From Candidatus Enterovibrio altilux (lineage in GTDB: Bacteria; Pseudomonadota; Gammaproteobacteria; Enterobacterales; Vibrionaceae): DNA of 64,000 nucleotides. Where the stretch lies: positions 1,302,001 to 1,366,000 of the forward strand of contig NZ_CP020660.1 of NCBI RefSeq assembly GCF_002381345.1, in the 5' to 3' direction. Position numbers and translations under genes: made by a program. This document shows, one piece after another, positions 55,805 to 64,000 of this stretch (the stretch's first letter is position 1; every line of letters begins with the position of its first letter). The notes beneath the pieces are model-generated. The model was not told the origin of the DNA and searched no databases. It saw only the letters and a list, made by a program, of their open reading frames with translations.

Positions 55805-56129
55805 GAATACATTCCTATCTGCTGTTGAACGGTACACCGAAAATAGTTGCTCGATGCGCTATGTGCTCTGATCACTGATTAAACTTGCATGATACCAAAA
55901 ACCCTTTTGTGCTGTTAAAAAAAAGCAAACATTTAGCTAAAAAGACAGATTGCTTTTTATACGCGAATGCGTTGAAAGTGTCGAACCTTATTCATAATTC
56001 AGGATCGTGCTATAAATTATAAAAATTTCTTTAACCAATAACTAAAAATAAAAATTTAAAATTTAGTATGATAGGATTCATGGTAGTCGAGTGTATGATC
56101 GCATCAAAGTGATTCTTTTCACATCCTAA
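55805..56129. other. purC upstream region
   Basis: This is about 325 bases of AT-rich unique sequence with a possible weak PurR-like site. I see no gene remnant. IS fragments begin at about 56130. Confidence 0.4.
55923..55938. promoter_or_regulatory. Weak PurR-operator-like sequence
   Basis: AAGCAAACATTTAGCT matches 11 of 16 positions of the PurR operator ACGCAAACGTTTGCGT, with the core GCAAAC kept. It lies about 120 bases upstream of purC, a PurR target in E. coli. In such AT-rich DNA a match of this quality could arise by chance. Confidence 0.22.
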
Positions 56130-56191
56130 TATTGCATTGATTTTTCGGCGGGTATGTTTAAGCAAGTTAAATTGCGCTTCACTATCCAGTC
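56130..56191 (-). mobile_element. IS5-family internal fragment
   Basis: About 60 bases (ATTGATTTTTCGGCGGGTAT onward) match the middle of the element in reverse. Nothing else of this copy remains; a forward copy follows at once. Confidence 0.7.
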
Positions 56192-57137
56192 GGCTCTGTC
56201 TCTTAAATCAAGGAACTAAATAATTGATCTACACTTTAAATCGCTAGGTTAACTTAAATATTTAGGTATGGAAAATAAATTTTATTACAAACAAACTAAC
56301 TGGAAGTAGTGTGATCAAGCTTGAATTAATCGTGGCTCACTAACATCCTAGAGTAAAATAGAGACTATTTAGCTATGGAATTCAGCTAAGTCGGGCAACC
56401 ATGGTAGACATCGTTTATTTAACAGCTTAGCCATTACAATAGCTTTTATGGTTAAACGCATATTTTCAATGCCATGCAGAGGTCTGAAAGGATTTATTAA
56501 CTCTGTTTTCAAACGTGTTCCACTGTCGTTATTATACCCTCACTATTCATGCATTAGCAAGCGAGTCAAAACGGTTAATATCACGTTCAATATGCAGACT
56601 AAAGGAGCTATTCAGCACGTATCCCTTGATTCTAAGGGGGCAGGCGACTGACAAGTAAAAAAAACATGGTACTGATGGTGAAGTGTTACCTGATTGGTTT
56701 GAATAGATTAACCGCAGAATCAATGCAATATCAGGTGGTGTTGCTTATGACACCAGACAATGTTATGCAACTGTTCGAATTAAACTTACGGTTCCTCTCA
56801 TCCCCACCAAGAAAAAGAGCAACCTCTGGGGGAACGATATCATCCGTGTAATTCAGCTGTTAGTTACCAGAAGTTGTATGGTTCAAATTAGCATCTAAAA
56901 ACTGCGTATGGCTGCCATAAGTGCTTCTCTATCAGAGGCAGCAATACTTCGAGTCAAAAAACGACTGAGAGGGATATTTGAGTCTAAAGAATCATAATGC
57001 TCAAGTTAGCGAAATTTACGGCATGATACAAGCGTTAAATAAGCTGACCAGGCTAGGTATGCTTAAAACTAAAGCACTTGTTTAAGAGTGAATCATGTTG
57101 AAATTTGTTATTTGAATTCGAATTAGGCAATAAAGCT
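56192..57137 (+). mobile_element. IS5-family element, simple form, decayed
   Basis: A forward copy from GGCTCTGTCTCTTAAATCAAG (56192) to ATTAGGCAATAAAGCT (57137). It has internal deletions near 56640-56680 and a broken transposase. Bases 57138-57321 after it are unique AT-rich sequence leading into the yheO pseudogene and show nothing else. Confidence 0.88.
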
Positions 57138-57321
57138 ATCCCTTCAAATAATTAGCATTAAGCTGTGCTGAGGTTTTTATATTTTTTTGAACTAAATTCG
57201 TTAGACTTATTGCCAGGTTATAAAGTGTATAGTTTTATTGATCTTTTAATCCGTGATAATTGAGAATGAATAAAAATAAGATGGCCTTGTGGTGTCAATC
57301 GACTGTTTTGGCGCGAATGTT

Positions 57322-57991
57322 ATGGTCACCAATAATTTTATCAAGGTCAATCCGTTTACAATATAAGATCACGTTATCCTTAAATTTTACGTAAATATTG
57401 TCGACGATTTGGCCGTATTAATTGGTCTGCACTACGAAATGGTATTACACTCGTTGGAAGATCTGAGTACTTTTTCAATTAAAATTACCCACGGTATAGA
57501 CACTAGTCTTCAAGTAGGCCCACTGATGGCCGATTTAGCTTTGCATACACTGCGTAATATTGAAGGTACTGAGTGTAACTTATTTCATGCTTACTTTAGT
57601 TAATAAAATTGTTGACGGTTGCTATACGCTATGAAGGTAGCCGCATGATTGGCCTGCTATATATCAACATCAATTTGAATGTGCCCTTTTCACAGGCGCT
57701 ACAGGCATTTATGCCGACGGAAGAAACGCATTAATCTAAGTTCTATGTAAATTTGCGCAAGTAATGTGGACAAGCGGATGGATTAAATTATTAAGCAAAT
57801 TATTTTAGATATTAATACGGATAAATCGGTTGCTAACAAAACCAAAAATTGTCAAATCATAATGGGACTATATGATAAAAATTTTTAACATCAAAGATGC
57901 AATTAATTACGTTGCTGATCGTCTGGATGTGTCTAAACATACTGTTTATTTCTACATTCGTCAGTATAAAGGTGAGGAAATAAAAAAATGA
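57322..57991 (+). pseudogene. yheO: yheO (DNA-binding PAS/HTH regulator), decayed
   Basis: From an ATG at 57322 one frame reads ILKFYVNIVDDLAVLIGLHY, EMVLHSLEDLSTFSIKITHG and MADLALHTLRNIEG, the YheO N-terminal domain. It has a TAA at codon 15 and another at 57601-57603. Further pieces in other frames read IGLLYININLNVPFSQALQA and, at the end, FNIKDAINYVADRLDVSKHT, the YheO helix-turn-helix. The final TGA overlaps the tusD ATG. E. coli has the same yheO-tusDCB-rpsL order. The gene is dead while its overlapping neighbour is intact. Confidence 0.92.
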
Positions 57992-58380
57992 ACCTTACTT
58001 ATGTGCTCGTTGTGAGTACGCCTGTTTATGGTAGACAAACATCGCTTACAGCATATCGTTTTGCTAACGCATTGGTGAAAACAGAACACACGTTAACACG
58101 CGTGTTTTTCTACCAAGATGGTGTCACTAATGCATCTTCTTTGACTGTGCCTGCCAATGATGAATTTGCTTTGGTAACAGCATGGCAAACACTGTCAAAA
58201 AAACATGGCGTTGAATTGGAAACGTGTGTTGCGGCGGCATTGCGCCGTGGGCAAGTAAGTAACGAAGAGGCAAAGCAGTATCAGCTATCATCGTCAAATA
58301 TGGCGAGTGGTTTTATGCAGACAGGACTAGGTGGATTGTCTGAATCATTGCTTACAGCCGATCGAATTGTGCAATTTTAG
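57988..58380 (+). CDS. tusD: TusD, sulfurtransferase subunit
   Basis: The 130-residue protein is the sulfur-carrying subunit of the TusBCD complex, which relays persulfide from TusA to TusE for 2-thiouridine at the tRNA wobble position. The active Cys80 lies in [11 protein letters not shown], and the C-terminus [18 protein letters not shown] is typical. The ATG overlaps the stop of the dead yheO. Confidence 0.95.
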   Translation: MNLTYVLVVSTPVYGRQTSLTAYRFANALVKTEHTLTRVFFYQDGVTNASSLTVPANDEFALVTAWQTLSKKHGVELETCVAAALRRGQVSNEEAKQYQLSSSNMASGFMQTGLGGLSESLLTADRIVQF

Positions 58381-58387
58381 GTGACTT

Positions 58388-58744
58388 ATGGATAAGCTAG
58401 GCTTTGTTTTTTCAACGGCTCCTCATGGCTCTGCGAGTGGGCGCGAAGGCCTCGATGCTGTGTTGGCAACATCAAATTATAATGAAAATCTCGCATTATT
58501 TTTCGTTGGTGATGGTGTGATGCAGCTCTTGTCCGATCAACACCCTAGTTTTGTGCTTTGTCGTGACTACATTGCAACTTTTAAAATGTTATCACTGTGT
58601 GATGTAAAAGAAATTTATGTTTGTCACGAATCGCTTATAGAAAGAGGGGTGTTTCAACAACCTCTGATTGTTAATTCTGATATTGTTACTTGCGAGGTGA
58701 TTGCCAAACAACTTAGCTGTTGTTTAAAAGTTCTTCAATTCTAG
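58388..58744 (+). CDS. tusC: TusC, sulfurtransferase complex subunit
   Basis: The 118-residue DsrF-like protein matches TusC in size. LGFVFSTAPHGSASGREGLD and ALFFVGDGVMQLL are the recognisable parts. It starts 7 bases after tusD and precedes tusB by 9 bases. Confidence 0.93.
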   Translation: MDKLGFVFSTAPHGSASGREGLDAVLATSNYNENLALFFVGDGVMQLLSDQHPSFVLCRDYIATFKMLSLCDVKEIYVCHESLIERGVFQQPLIVNSDIVTCEVIAKQLSCCLKVLQF

Positions 58745-58753
58745 GAATTCAAA

Positions 58754-59044
58754 ATGTTACATACCATCTATACTTCGCCATATGCGACGTCTTCTTTAGG
58801 CCTTTGTCTTAACTATGCGCAAAAAAATAGTGAAATTTTATTAGCTGAAGATGCTGTGATTGCTGCAGTGGAGCAAGGTTATTGGTATCCGCGCTTAATA
58901 TCTTCAGGTTATCGAGTGTATGCTCTTGTGGATGATTTAAATGCACGAGGACTAACTACAAAGATTGGTGATGGAATTGAACTGGTTGATATAAAAGGAT
59001 TTATTAATCTTACTGAAAATCATTTTTCACAAATTAAGTGGTAA
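58754..59044 (+). CDS. tusB: TusB, sulfurtransferase complex subunit
   Basis: The 96-residue DsrH-like protein completes TusBCD. EILLAEDAVIAAVEQG and the C-terminal DIKGFINLTENH fit the family (E. coli TusB is 95). Bases 59045-59223 after it contain the rpsL promoter. Confidence 0.92.
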   Translation: MLHTIYTSPYATSSLGLCLNYAQKNSEILLAEDAVIAAVEQGYWYPRLISSGYRVYALVDDLNARGLTTKIGDGIELVDIKGFINLTENHFSQIKW

Positions 59045-59124
59045 ATTTAACGTTTGTAGGTACATGCAAAGACTTAAGAGTTCAGTGTTTACAAAATGTG
59101 CTAACATTGATCGCTGTATAAATC

Positions 59125-59153
59125 TTGACACCTAAATAGACGCCGCATAAAAT
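59125..59153 (+). promoter_or_regulatory. Strong sigma-70 promoter of the str operon
   Basis: TTGACA (59125-59130), exactly 17 bases, then TAAAAT (59148-59153), about 70 bases before rpsL. The -35 is perfect and the -10 differs from TATAAT by one base. AGACGC and GCGTCT (59138-59162) also pair across the -10, so the 5' end of the message may form a hairpin; its meaning is unknown. Confidence 0.75.
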
Positions 59154-59181
59154 TTTGCGTCTCTACTTTTGTGGAGCATAG

Positions 59182-59598
<417 letters not shown>

Positions 59599-59695
59599 TG
59601 AAATCCGTTATGTAAGGCTAAACACTAATAAATCTATAATTATGAAAAAACTGAGAAGTTTTAGATAAAACCTGAAGAAAACAACGGAGAATTCC

Positions 59696-60166
59696 ATGCC
59701 ACGTCGTCGCGTAATTAGTCAACGCAAAATCCTTCCGGATCCTAAGTTCGGATCAGATTTGCTTGCAAAATTTATAAATATCGTAATGGTTGACGGTAAA
59801 AAGTCAATTGCTGAAAAAATTGTTTATGGTGCATTGGATCTCATAGCTGAGCGTTCTGGTAAAGATCACCTAGCCCTATTTGAACTAGCTCTTGATAACG
59901 TGCGTCCATCGGTAGAGGTTAAATCTCGCCGTGTTGGTGGTTCGACTTACCAGGTGCCTGTAGAAGTTCGCCCGGTTCGCCGTAACGCACTTGCTATGCG
60001 TTGGTTGGTTGAAACCGCACGTAAGCGTGGTGAAAAATCTATGGCTCAACGTCTAGCAAACGAAATGCTAGATGCATCTGAGAACAAAGGCACTTCGGTT
60101 AAGAAACGTGAAGAAGTTCATCGTATGGCGGATGCTAATAAAGCGTTTGCTCATTATCGTTGGTAA
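59696..60166 (+). CDS. rpsG: 30S ribosomal protein S7
   Basis: The 156-residue primary 16S-binding protein of the 30S head. [20 protein letters not shown] at the N-terminus and [16 protein letters not shown] are the family signatures. It lies between rpsL and fusA in the str operon. Confidence 0.99.
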   Translation: MPRRRVISQRKILPDPKFGSDLLAKFINIVMVDGKKSIAEKIVYGALDLIAERSGKDHLALFELALDNVRPSVEVKSRRVGGSTYQVPVEVRPVRRNALAMRWLVETARKRGEKSMAQRLANEMLDASENKGTSVKKREEVHRMADANKAFAHYRW

Positions 60167-60224
60167 TACCTTTTTAGACGCAGTTTTTGCTACGCTTAAA
60201 TCACATTTTAAGGTTAACTATTGT

Positions 60225-60240
60225 CTAAGGTTAACCTTAG
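60225..60240. promoter_or_regulatory. 16-bp perfect palindrome in the fusA leader
   Basis: CTAAGGTTAACCTTAG is self-complementary over 16 bases and ends two bases before the AAAGGAG ribosome site of fusA. A related AAGGTTAAC lies just upstream at 60210-60218. It could be an RNA hairpin affecting fusA translation or a protein site; I cannot assign it. Confidence 0.4.
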
Positions 60241-60255
60241 TTAAAGGAGACTATT

Positions 60256-62352
60256 GTGGCTCGTAAGACTCCGATTGAACGCTACCGTAACATCGGTATC
60301 TGTGCTCACATAGACGCCGGTAAAACTACAACAACAGAGCGTATCCTATTTTATACTGGTCTATCTCATAAAATTGGTGAAGTGCACGATGGCACTGCAA
60401 CTATGGACTGGATGGAACAGGAACAAGAGCGTGGTATCACGATTACTTCTGCTGCTACTACGACTTTTTGGCATGGAATGAACGCACAATTTCCTGAGCA
60501 TCGTATTAATATTATCGATACTCCGGGACACGTTGACTTCACGATTGAAGTTGAGCGTTCATTGCGTGTATTAGATGGTGCGGTTATTGTATTCTGTGGT
60601 GTTTCTGGTGTAGAACCTCAGTCTGAGACTGTTTGGCGTCAAGCCGATAAATACAATGTTCCTCGAATGGTTTTCATTAACAAAATGGATCGCATAGGCG
60701 CAGATTTTTTACGTGTGGTTGATCAAATTAAAGACCGGTTAAACACAACACTTATCCCAATTTATTTGAATATTGGAGCAGAAGAAGAGTTTCGCGGTGT
60801 CATTGACCTTATCAAAATGAAGGCAATTGACTGGAATCAAGTTGATCAGGGCATGACTTTTAACTATGAAGATATTCCTGCTGACATGCAAGAGCTGGCG
60901 GAAAAGTGGCATCAAAATTTAGTAGAAACTGCTGCTGAAGCGAACGAAGTATTGATGGACAAATACCTCAATAATGTGGAATTGACCGAATTCGAGCTTA
61001 AACAAGCTCTTCGTGAGCGTACACTGAATAATGAAATAGTACTGGCAACGTGTGGTTCTGCATTTAAGAACAAAGGTGTTCAGACCATATTGGATGCAAT
61101 AGTTGAATTCCTCCCTTCTCCGGTTGACGTGAAAGTGATCAAAGGAGAAGGCGAAGATGGCAATGCCAGTGACTGCCATTCCGACGATAATGAACCATTT
61201 GCAGCGTTGGCATTCAAAATTGCTATAGACCCATTTGTAGGGACATTAACCTTCCTGCGTGTTTATTCAGGCGTGGTGAAGACGGGTGACACTGTTTATA
61301 ACTCTGTAAAACAAAAACGTGAGCGATTCGGTCGGATTGTGCAAATGTATTCAAATAAGCGTGAAGAAATCAAAGAGATCCGCGCTGGTGATATTGCAGC
61401 AGCTATTGGTTTGAAAGACGTGACGACAGGGGATACTTTGTGTGCACTAGAATCTACAGTAGTTCTTGAATGTATGGAGTTCCCAGAACCTGTCATTCAG
61501 ATTGCTGTTGAGCCGCGTTCTCAAGCGGATCAAGATAAAATGGGTGTTGCACTAAGCAAATTGGCGGCAGAAGATCCATCATTCATTGTTGAAATCAACA
61601 ATGAATCAGGGCAAACCCTAATTTCGGGTATGGGTGAATTACACCTTGACATCATTGTCGATCGCATGCGTCGGGAATTCAACGTGGAATGTAACGTAGG
61701 TAAGCCACAGGTGGCATACCGTGAAACCATTCGTGGTAAAGCTGAAGTTGAAGGTAAATTCATTAAGCAGTCTGGTGGTCGCGGTCAATATGGTCATGTA
61801 TGGATTAAGCTGGAGCCGTCTGCACTCGGCGAGGGCTATGTGTTTATTAATGGAATCGTCGGTGGTTCAATAACGAAAGAATACATCAGTGCGGTTGGTA
61901 AGGGTATTGAAGAGCAGATGAGTAACGGCGTACTTGCTGGCTACCCAGTGCTTGACATTAAAGCGACATTGTTCGATGGTTCTTATCATGATGTTGACTC
62001 TAACGAAATGGCATTTAAAATTGCTGCATCTATGGCTTTCAAAAAGGGTGCCCTTGAAGCGCAGCCTGTCATTCTTGAGCCTATGATGAAAGTAGAAATT
62101 ACTACTCCAGAAAACTGGATGGGTGATGTAGTGGGTGATTTAAATAGTCGTCGTGGTTTAATTTCTGGTATGGACGATGGTCCTGCTGGTTTGAGAATTA
62201 TTCGTGCACAGGTACCGTTGGCTGAAATGTTTGGTTACTCAACTGACTTGCGTTCAGCGACTCAGGGCCGCGCATCTTATTCTATGGAATTCAGTGAATA
62301 TACTGACGTTCCAAAGAGTGTTGCTGATTCAATCATCGCAGAACGTTGTTGA
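60256..62352 (+). CDS. fusA: Elongation factor G
   Basis: The 698-residue GTPase drives ribosomal translocation. The G motifs are [21 protein letters not shown] and NKMD, followed by domains II-V including [10 protein letters not shown] and the C-terminal [13 protein letters not shown]. The start is GTG with AAAGGAG upstream. A short insert around residues 295-312 ([14 protein letters not shown]) is typical of the variable part of this domain. Confidence 0.99.
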   Translation: MARKTPIERYRNIGICAHIDAGKTTTTERILFYTGLSHKIGEVHDGTATMDWMEQEQERGITITSAATTTFWHGMNAQFPEHRINIIDTPGHVDFTIEVERSLRVLDGAVIVFCGVSGVEPQSETVWRQADKYNVPRMVFINKMDRIGADFLRVVDQIKDRLNTTLIPIYLNIGAEEEFRGVIDLIKMKAIDWNQVDQGMTFNYEDIPADMQELAEKWHQNLVETAAEANEVLMDKYLNNVELTEFELKQALRERTLNNEIVLATCGSAFKNKGVQTILDAIVEFLPSPVDVKVIKGEGEDGNASDCHSDDNEPFAALAFKIAIDPFVGTLTFLRVYSGVVKTGDTVYNSVKQKRERFGRIVQMYSNKREEIKEIRAGDIAAAIGLKDVTTGDTLCALESTVVLECMEFPEPVIQIAVEPRSQADQDKMGVALSKLAAEDPSFIVEINNESGQTLISGMGELHLDIIVDRMRREFNVECNVGKPQVAYRETIRGKAEVEGKFIKQSGGRGQYGHVWIKLEPSALGEGYVFINGIVGGSITKEYISAVGKGIEEQMSNGVLAGYPVLDIKATLFDGSYHDVDSNEMAFKIAASMAFKKGALEAQPVILEPMMKVEITTPENWMGDVVGDLNSRRGLISGMDDGPAGLRIIRAQVPLAEMFGYSTDLRSATQGRASYSMEFSEYTDVPKSVADSIIAERC

Positions 62353-62452
62353 TTAGTAACTTTAATGTTGGCATTGTTCGTCAGCATTGATAAAAACTTC
62401 TGATCGCACTTACGACGGTAGGTGCGGCTCATAACTAGGAAGGAACACGATC

Positions 62453-63637
62453 GTGTCTAAAGAAAAATTTAAACGTATAAAACCGCACATTAATGTTGGC
62501 ACTATTGGCCACGTTGATCACGGTAAAACTACTTTAACTGCAGCTATCTGTACAGTATTGTCTAAAATATACGGGGGTTCAGCACGAGACTTCGCATCAA
62601 TCGATAATGCTCCAGAAGAGCGCGAGCGCGGTATCACTATTTCTACATCACATGTAGAATACGATACTTCTGTGCGTCACTACGCTCATGTAGATTGTCC
62701 AGGACACGCTGATTATATTAAAAATATGATTACGGGTGCTGCACAAATGGACGGTGGTATTTTAGTTGTTGCGGCAACTGATGGCCCAATGCCACAAACA
62801 CGTGAACACATTCTTCTTGGTCGTCAGGTTGGTATTCCATACATACTTGTTTTCATGAATAAGTGTGACATGGTAGATGACGAAGAGTTGCTAGAGCTGG
62901 TTGAGATGGAAGTGCGTGAACTTCTTACTGAGTACGACTTTCCAGGTGATGATTGCCCAGTAATTCAAGGTTCTGCACTAGGTGCATTGAATGGGGAAAA
63001 GCAGTGGGAAGAAAAAATCGTTGAACTAGCAGAAGCACTGGATTCTTACATTCCAGAGCCCAAGCGTGCTATTGATAAGCCGTTCATCCTACCAATAGAA
63101 GATGTATTTTCAATCCAAGGTCGTGGTACTGTTGTAACGGGTCGTGTCGAGCAAGGCGTTATTCGCGTAGGAGAAGAAGTTGCAATTATAGGTATCAAAG
63201 ATACTATTACTACGACTTGTACTGGTGTTGAAATGTTTCGTAAACTTCTTGATGAAGGCCGTGCAGGCGAGAACATTGGTGTTCTTCTACGTGGTACTAA
63301 GCGTGATGAAGTTGAGCGGGGACAAGTGCTTGCTAAGCCAGGTTCAATCACTCCACATACGACTTTTACTTCAGAAATATATGTTTTGTCGAAAGATGAA
63401 GGCGGCCGTCATACTCCATTCTTCAAAGGTTATCGTCCACAGTTCTACTTCCGTACAACTGATGTGACGGGTATTATTGAATTGCCAGAAGGCGTTGAGA
63501 TGGTAATGCCCGGTGATAATATATCTATGACGGTTACTCTGATCGCACCAATTGCGATGGAGGAAGGTTTACGTTTTGCTATTCGTGAAGGTGGACGTAC
63601 TGTAGGTGCTGGTGTTGTTGCTAAAATTATTGCTTAA
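62453..63637 (+). CDS. tuf: Elongation factor Tu
   Basis: The 394-residue GTPase delivers aminoacyl-tRNA to the ribosome. G motifs are [23 protein letters not shown] and NKCDMVDD; the switch I region keeps RGITI. The start is GTG preceded by AGGAAGGA. The sequence is fully conserved in the domains II and III. A strong terminator follows, ending the str operon. Confidence 0.99.
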   Translation: MSKEKFKRIKPHINVGTIGHVDHGKTTLTAAICTVLSKIYGGSARDFASIDNAPEERERGITISTSHVEYDTSVRHYAHVDCPGHADYIKNMITGAAQMDGGILVVAATDGPMPQTREHILLGRQVGIPYILVFMNKCDMVDDEELLELVEMEVRELLTEYDFPGDDCPVIQGSALGALNGEKQWEEKIVELAEALDSYIPEPKRAIDKPFILPIEDVFSIQGRGTVVTGRVEQGVIRVGEEVAIIGIKDTITTTCTGVEMFRKLLDEGRAGENIGVLLRGTKRDEVERGQVLAKPGSITPHTTFTSEIYVLSKDEGGRHTPFFKGYRPQFYFRTTDVTGIIELPEGVEMVMPGDNISMTVTLIAPIAMEEGLRFAIREGGRTVGAGVVAKIIA

Positions 63638-63662
63638 TTTGAAGCATGGATAGAACAATGCT

Positions 63663-63690
63663 AAAAAAGGATGCTTTAGCATCCTTTTTT
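63663..63690 (+). terminator. Rho-independent terminator after tuf
   Basis: GGATGC and GCATCC flank a TTTA loop, with six A before and six T after the stem, so the whole is nearly symmetrical and could act in both directions. It lies 25 bases after the tuf stop. Confidence 0.92.
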
Positions 63691-63717
63691 AGTTATGTAT
63701 TCATCCCTGTTTTAAAA

Positions 63718-64000
63718 GGCTTTGTTTCTTAATTCGAGTTCGAATAGCAAAGTCCTAGATGATTAACTATTAGACAATCGTTTTCGTATTAAGCATACCT
63801 AGTGATGTCTGCTTATTTAACGCTTTTATTATTGTGTAGGTTTCGTTAATCTGAGTTGTATGATCCCTTAGGTTCAATCTCCCTCCCCGTCATTTTTTGA
63901 CTTGAATCATTGCTGTCTCTGTTAGGTAATGCTTATGGTAATCGATTTTATTTTTTGAATCAGGGAACTAAATTTTCAATCAACATTCTAAATCATTAAG
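63718..64000 (+). mobile_element. IS5-family composite element, mirrored, running off the window
   Basis: An outer end GGCTTTGTTTCTTAATTCGAG begins at 63718, and the ~225-base arm in reverse runs to about 63943 (GGTAATC). There it joins a forward copy that starts GATTTTATTTTTTGAATCAG and continues past the window edge. This is the same composite junction in mirror orientation. Confidence 0.88.

Overview
The window reads as chromosome from an AT-rich gammaproteobacterium that is losing genes. Orthologue content and order (mreD-maf-rng, metJ-metB-metL, yqgE-ruvX, dapA-bamC, the mla operon divergent from caxA-kdsD-kdsC-lptCAB-rpoN-hpf-ptsN-rapZ-ptsO-mgtE, yheO-tusDCB-rpsL-rpsG-fusA-tuf, long-form PurC, Mg-type HemB, DUF47-Pit pair) point to the Alteromonadales/Vibrionales side of the class. 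The species is not identifiable from sequence alone. Housekeeping genes are intact, about a quarter of the DNA (roughly 16 kb by my boundaries) is dead insertion-sequence DNA, and at least eight ordinary genes are in visible stages of decay. This is the picture expected of a host-restricted symbiont or similarly bottlenecked lineage early to midway in genome reduction (inference).

Layout. 1-1475: 3' end of mreD and a maf gene split by an IS. 1476-5185: rng and a DegQ-type protease, separated by IS mosaic. 6344-9663: aceK and hemB, divergent. 10761-16654: gltD and gltB (glutamate synthase). 18478-22536: metL intact, metB and metJ pseudogenes. 23873-25817: yfbR and dgt. 27435-28080: ruvX with a yqgE remnant. 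29352-32690: pitA and its DUF47 partner separated by an IS, then a CYTH-domain remnant. 34014-35932: bamC and dapA. 37760-42323: murA-ibaG-mlaBCDEF. 42729-50415: caxA-kdsDC-lptCAB-rpoN-hpf-(ptsN pseudo)-rapZ-(ptsO remnant). 51920-53290: mgtE. 54680-55804: purC. 57322-63637: yheO pseudogene, tusDCB, rpsL-rpsG-fusA-tuf.

All mobile DNA I can recognise belongs to one IS5-family (IS903-like) element of about 1.03 kb with GGCTTTGTTTCCTAA-type ends; no copy has an open transposase. It occurs in two architectures: a simple element, and a composite in which the complete element is followed, at a fixed junction, by an inverted second copy of its last ~225 bp, so the composite has long inverted arms and two identical outer ends. 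The same junction recurs at six loci, so the composite itself appears to have spread. Most copies sit within 0-20 bp of the stop codon of a surviving gene, nearly always with the transposase 3' end facing the gene's 3' end; at metL the IS end supplies the last codons and the stop.

The losses have a theme. Regulators (MetJ, the nitrogen-PTS proteins EIIA-Ntr and NPr, YheO) and one methionine enzyme (MetB) are dead. The structural and envelope machinery beside them (RapZ, RpoN, MetL, TusDCB, Lpt, Mla, MurA, translation factors) is kept. I found no tRNA, rRNA, CRISPR array, phage or secondary-metabolite locus.
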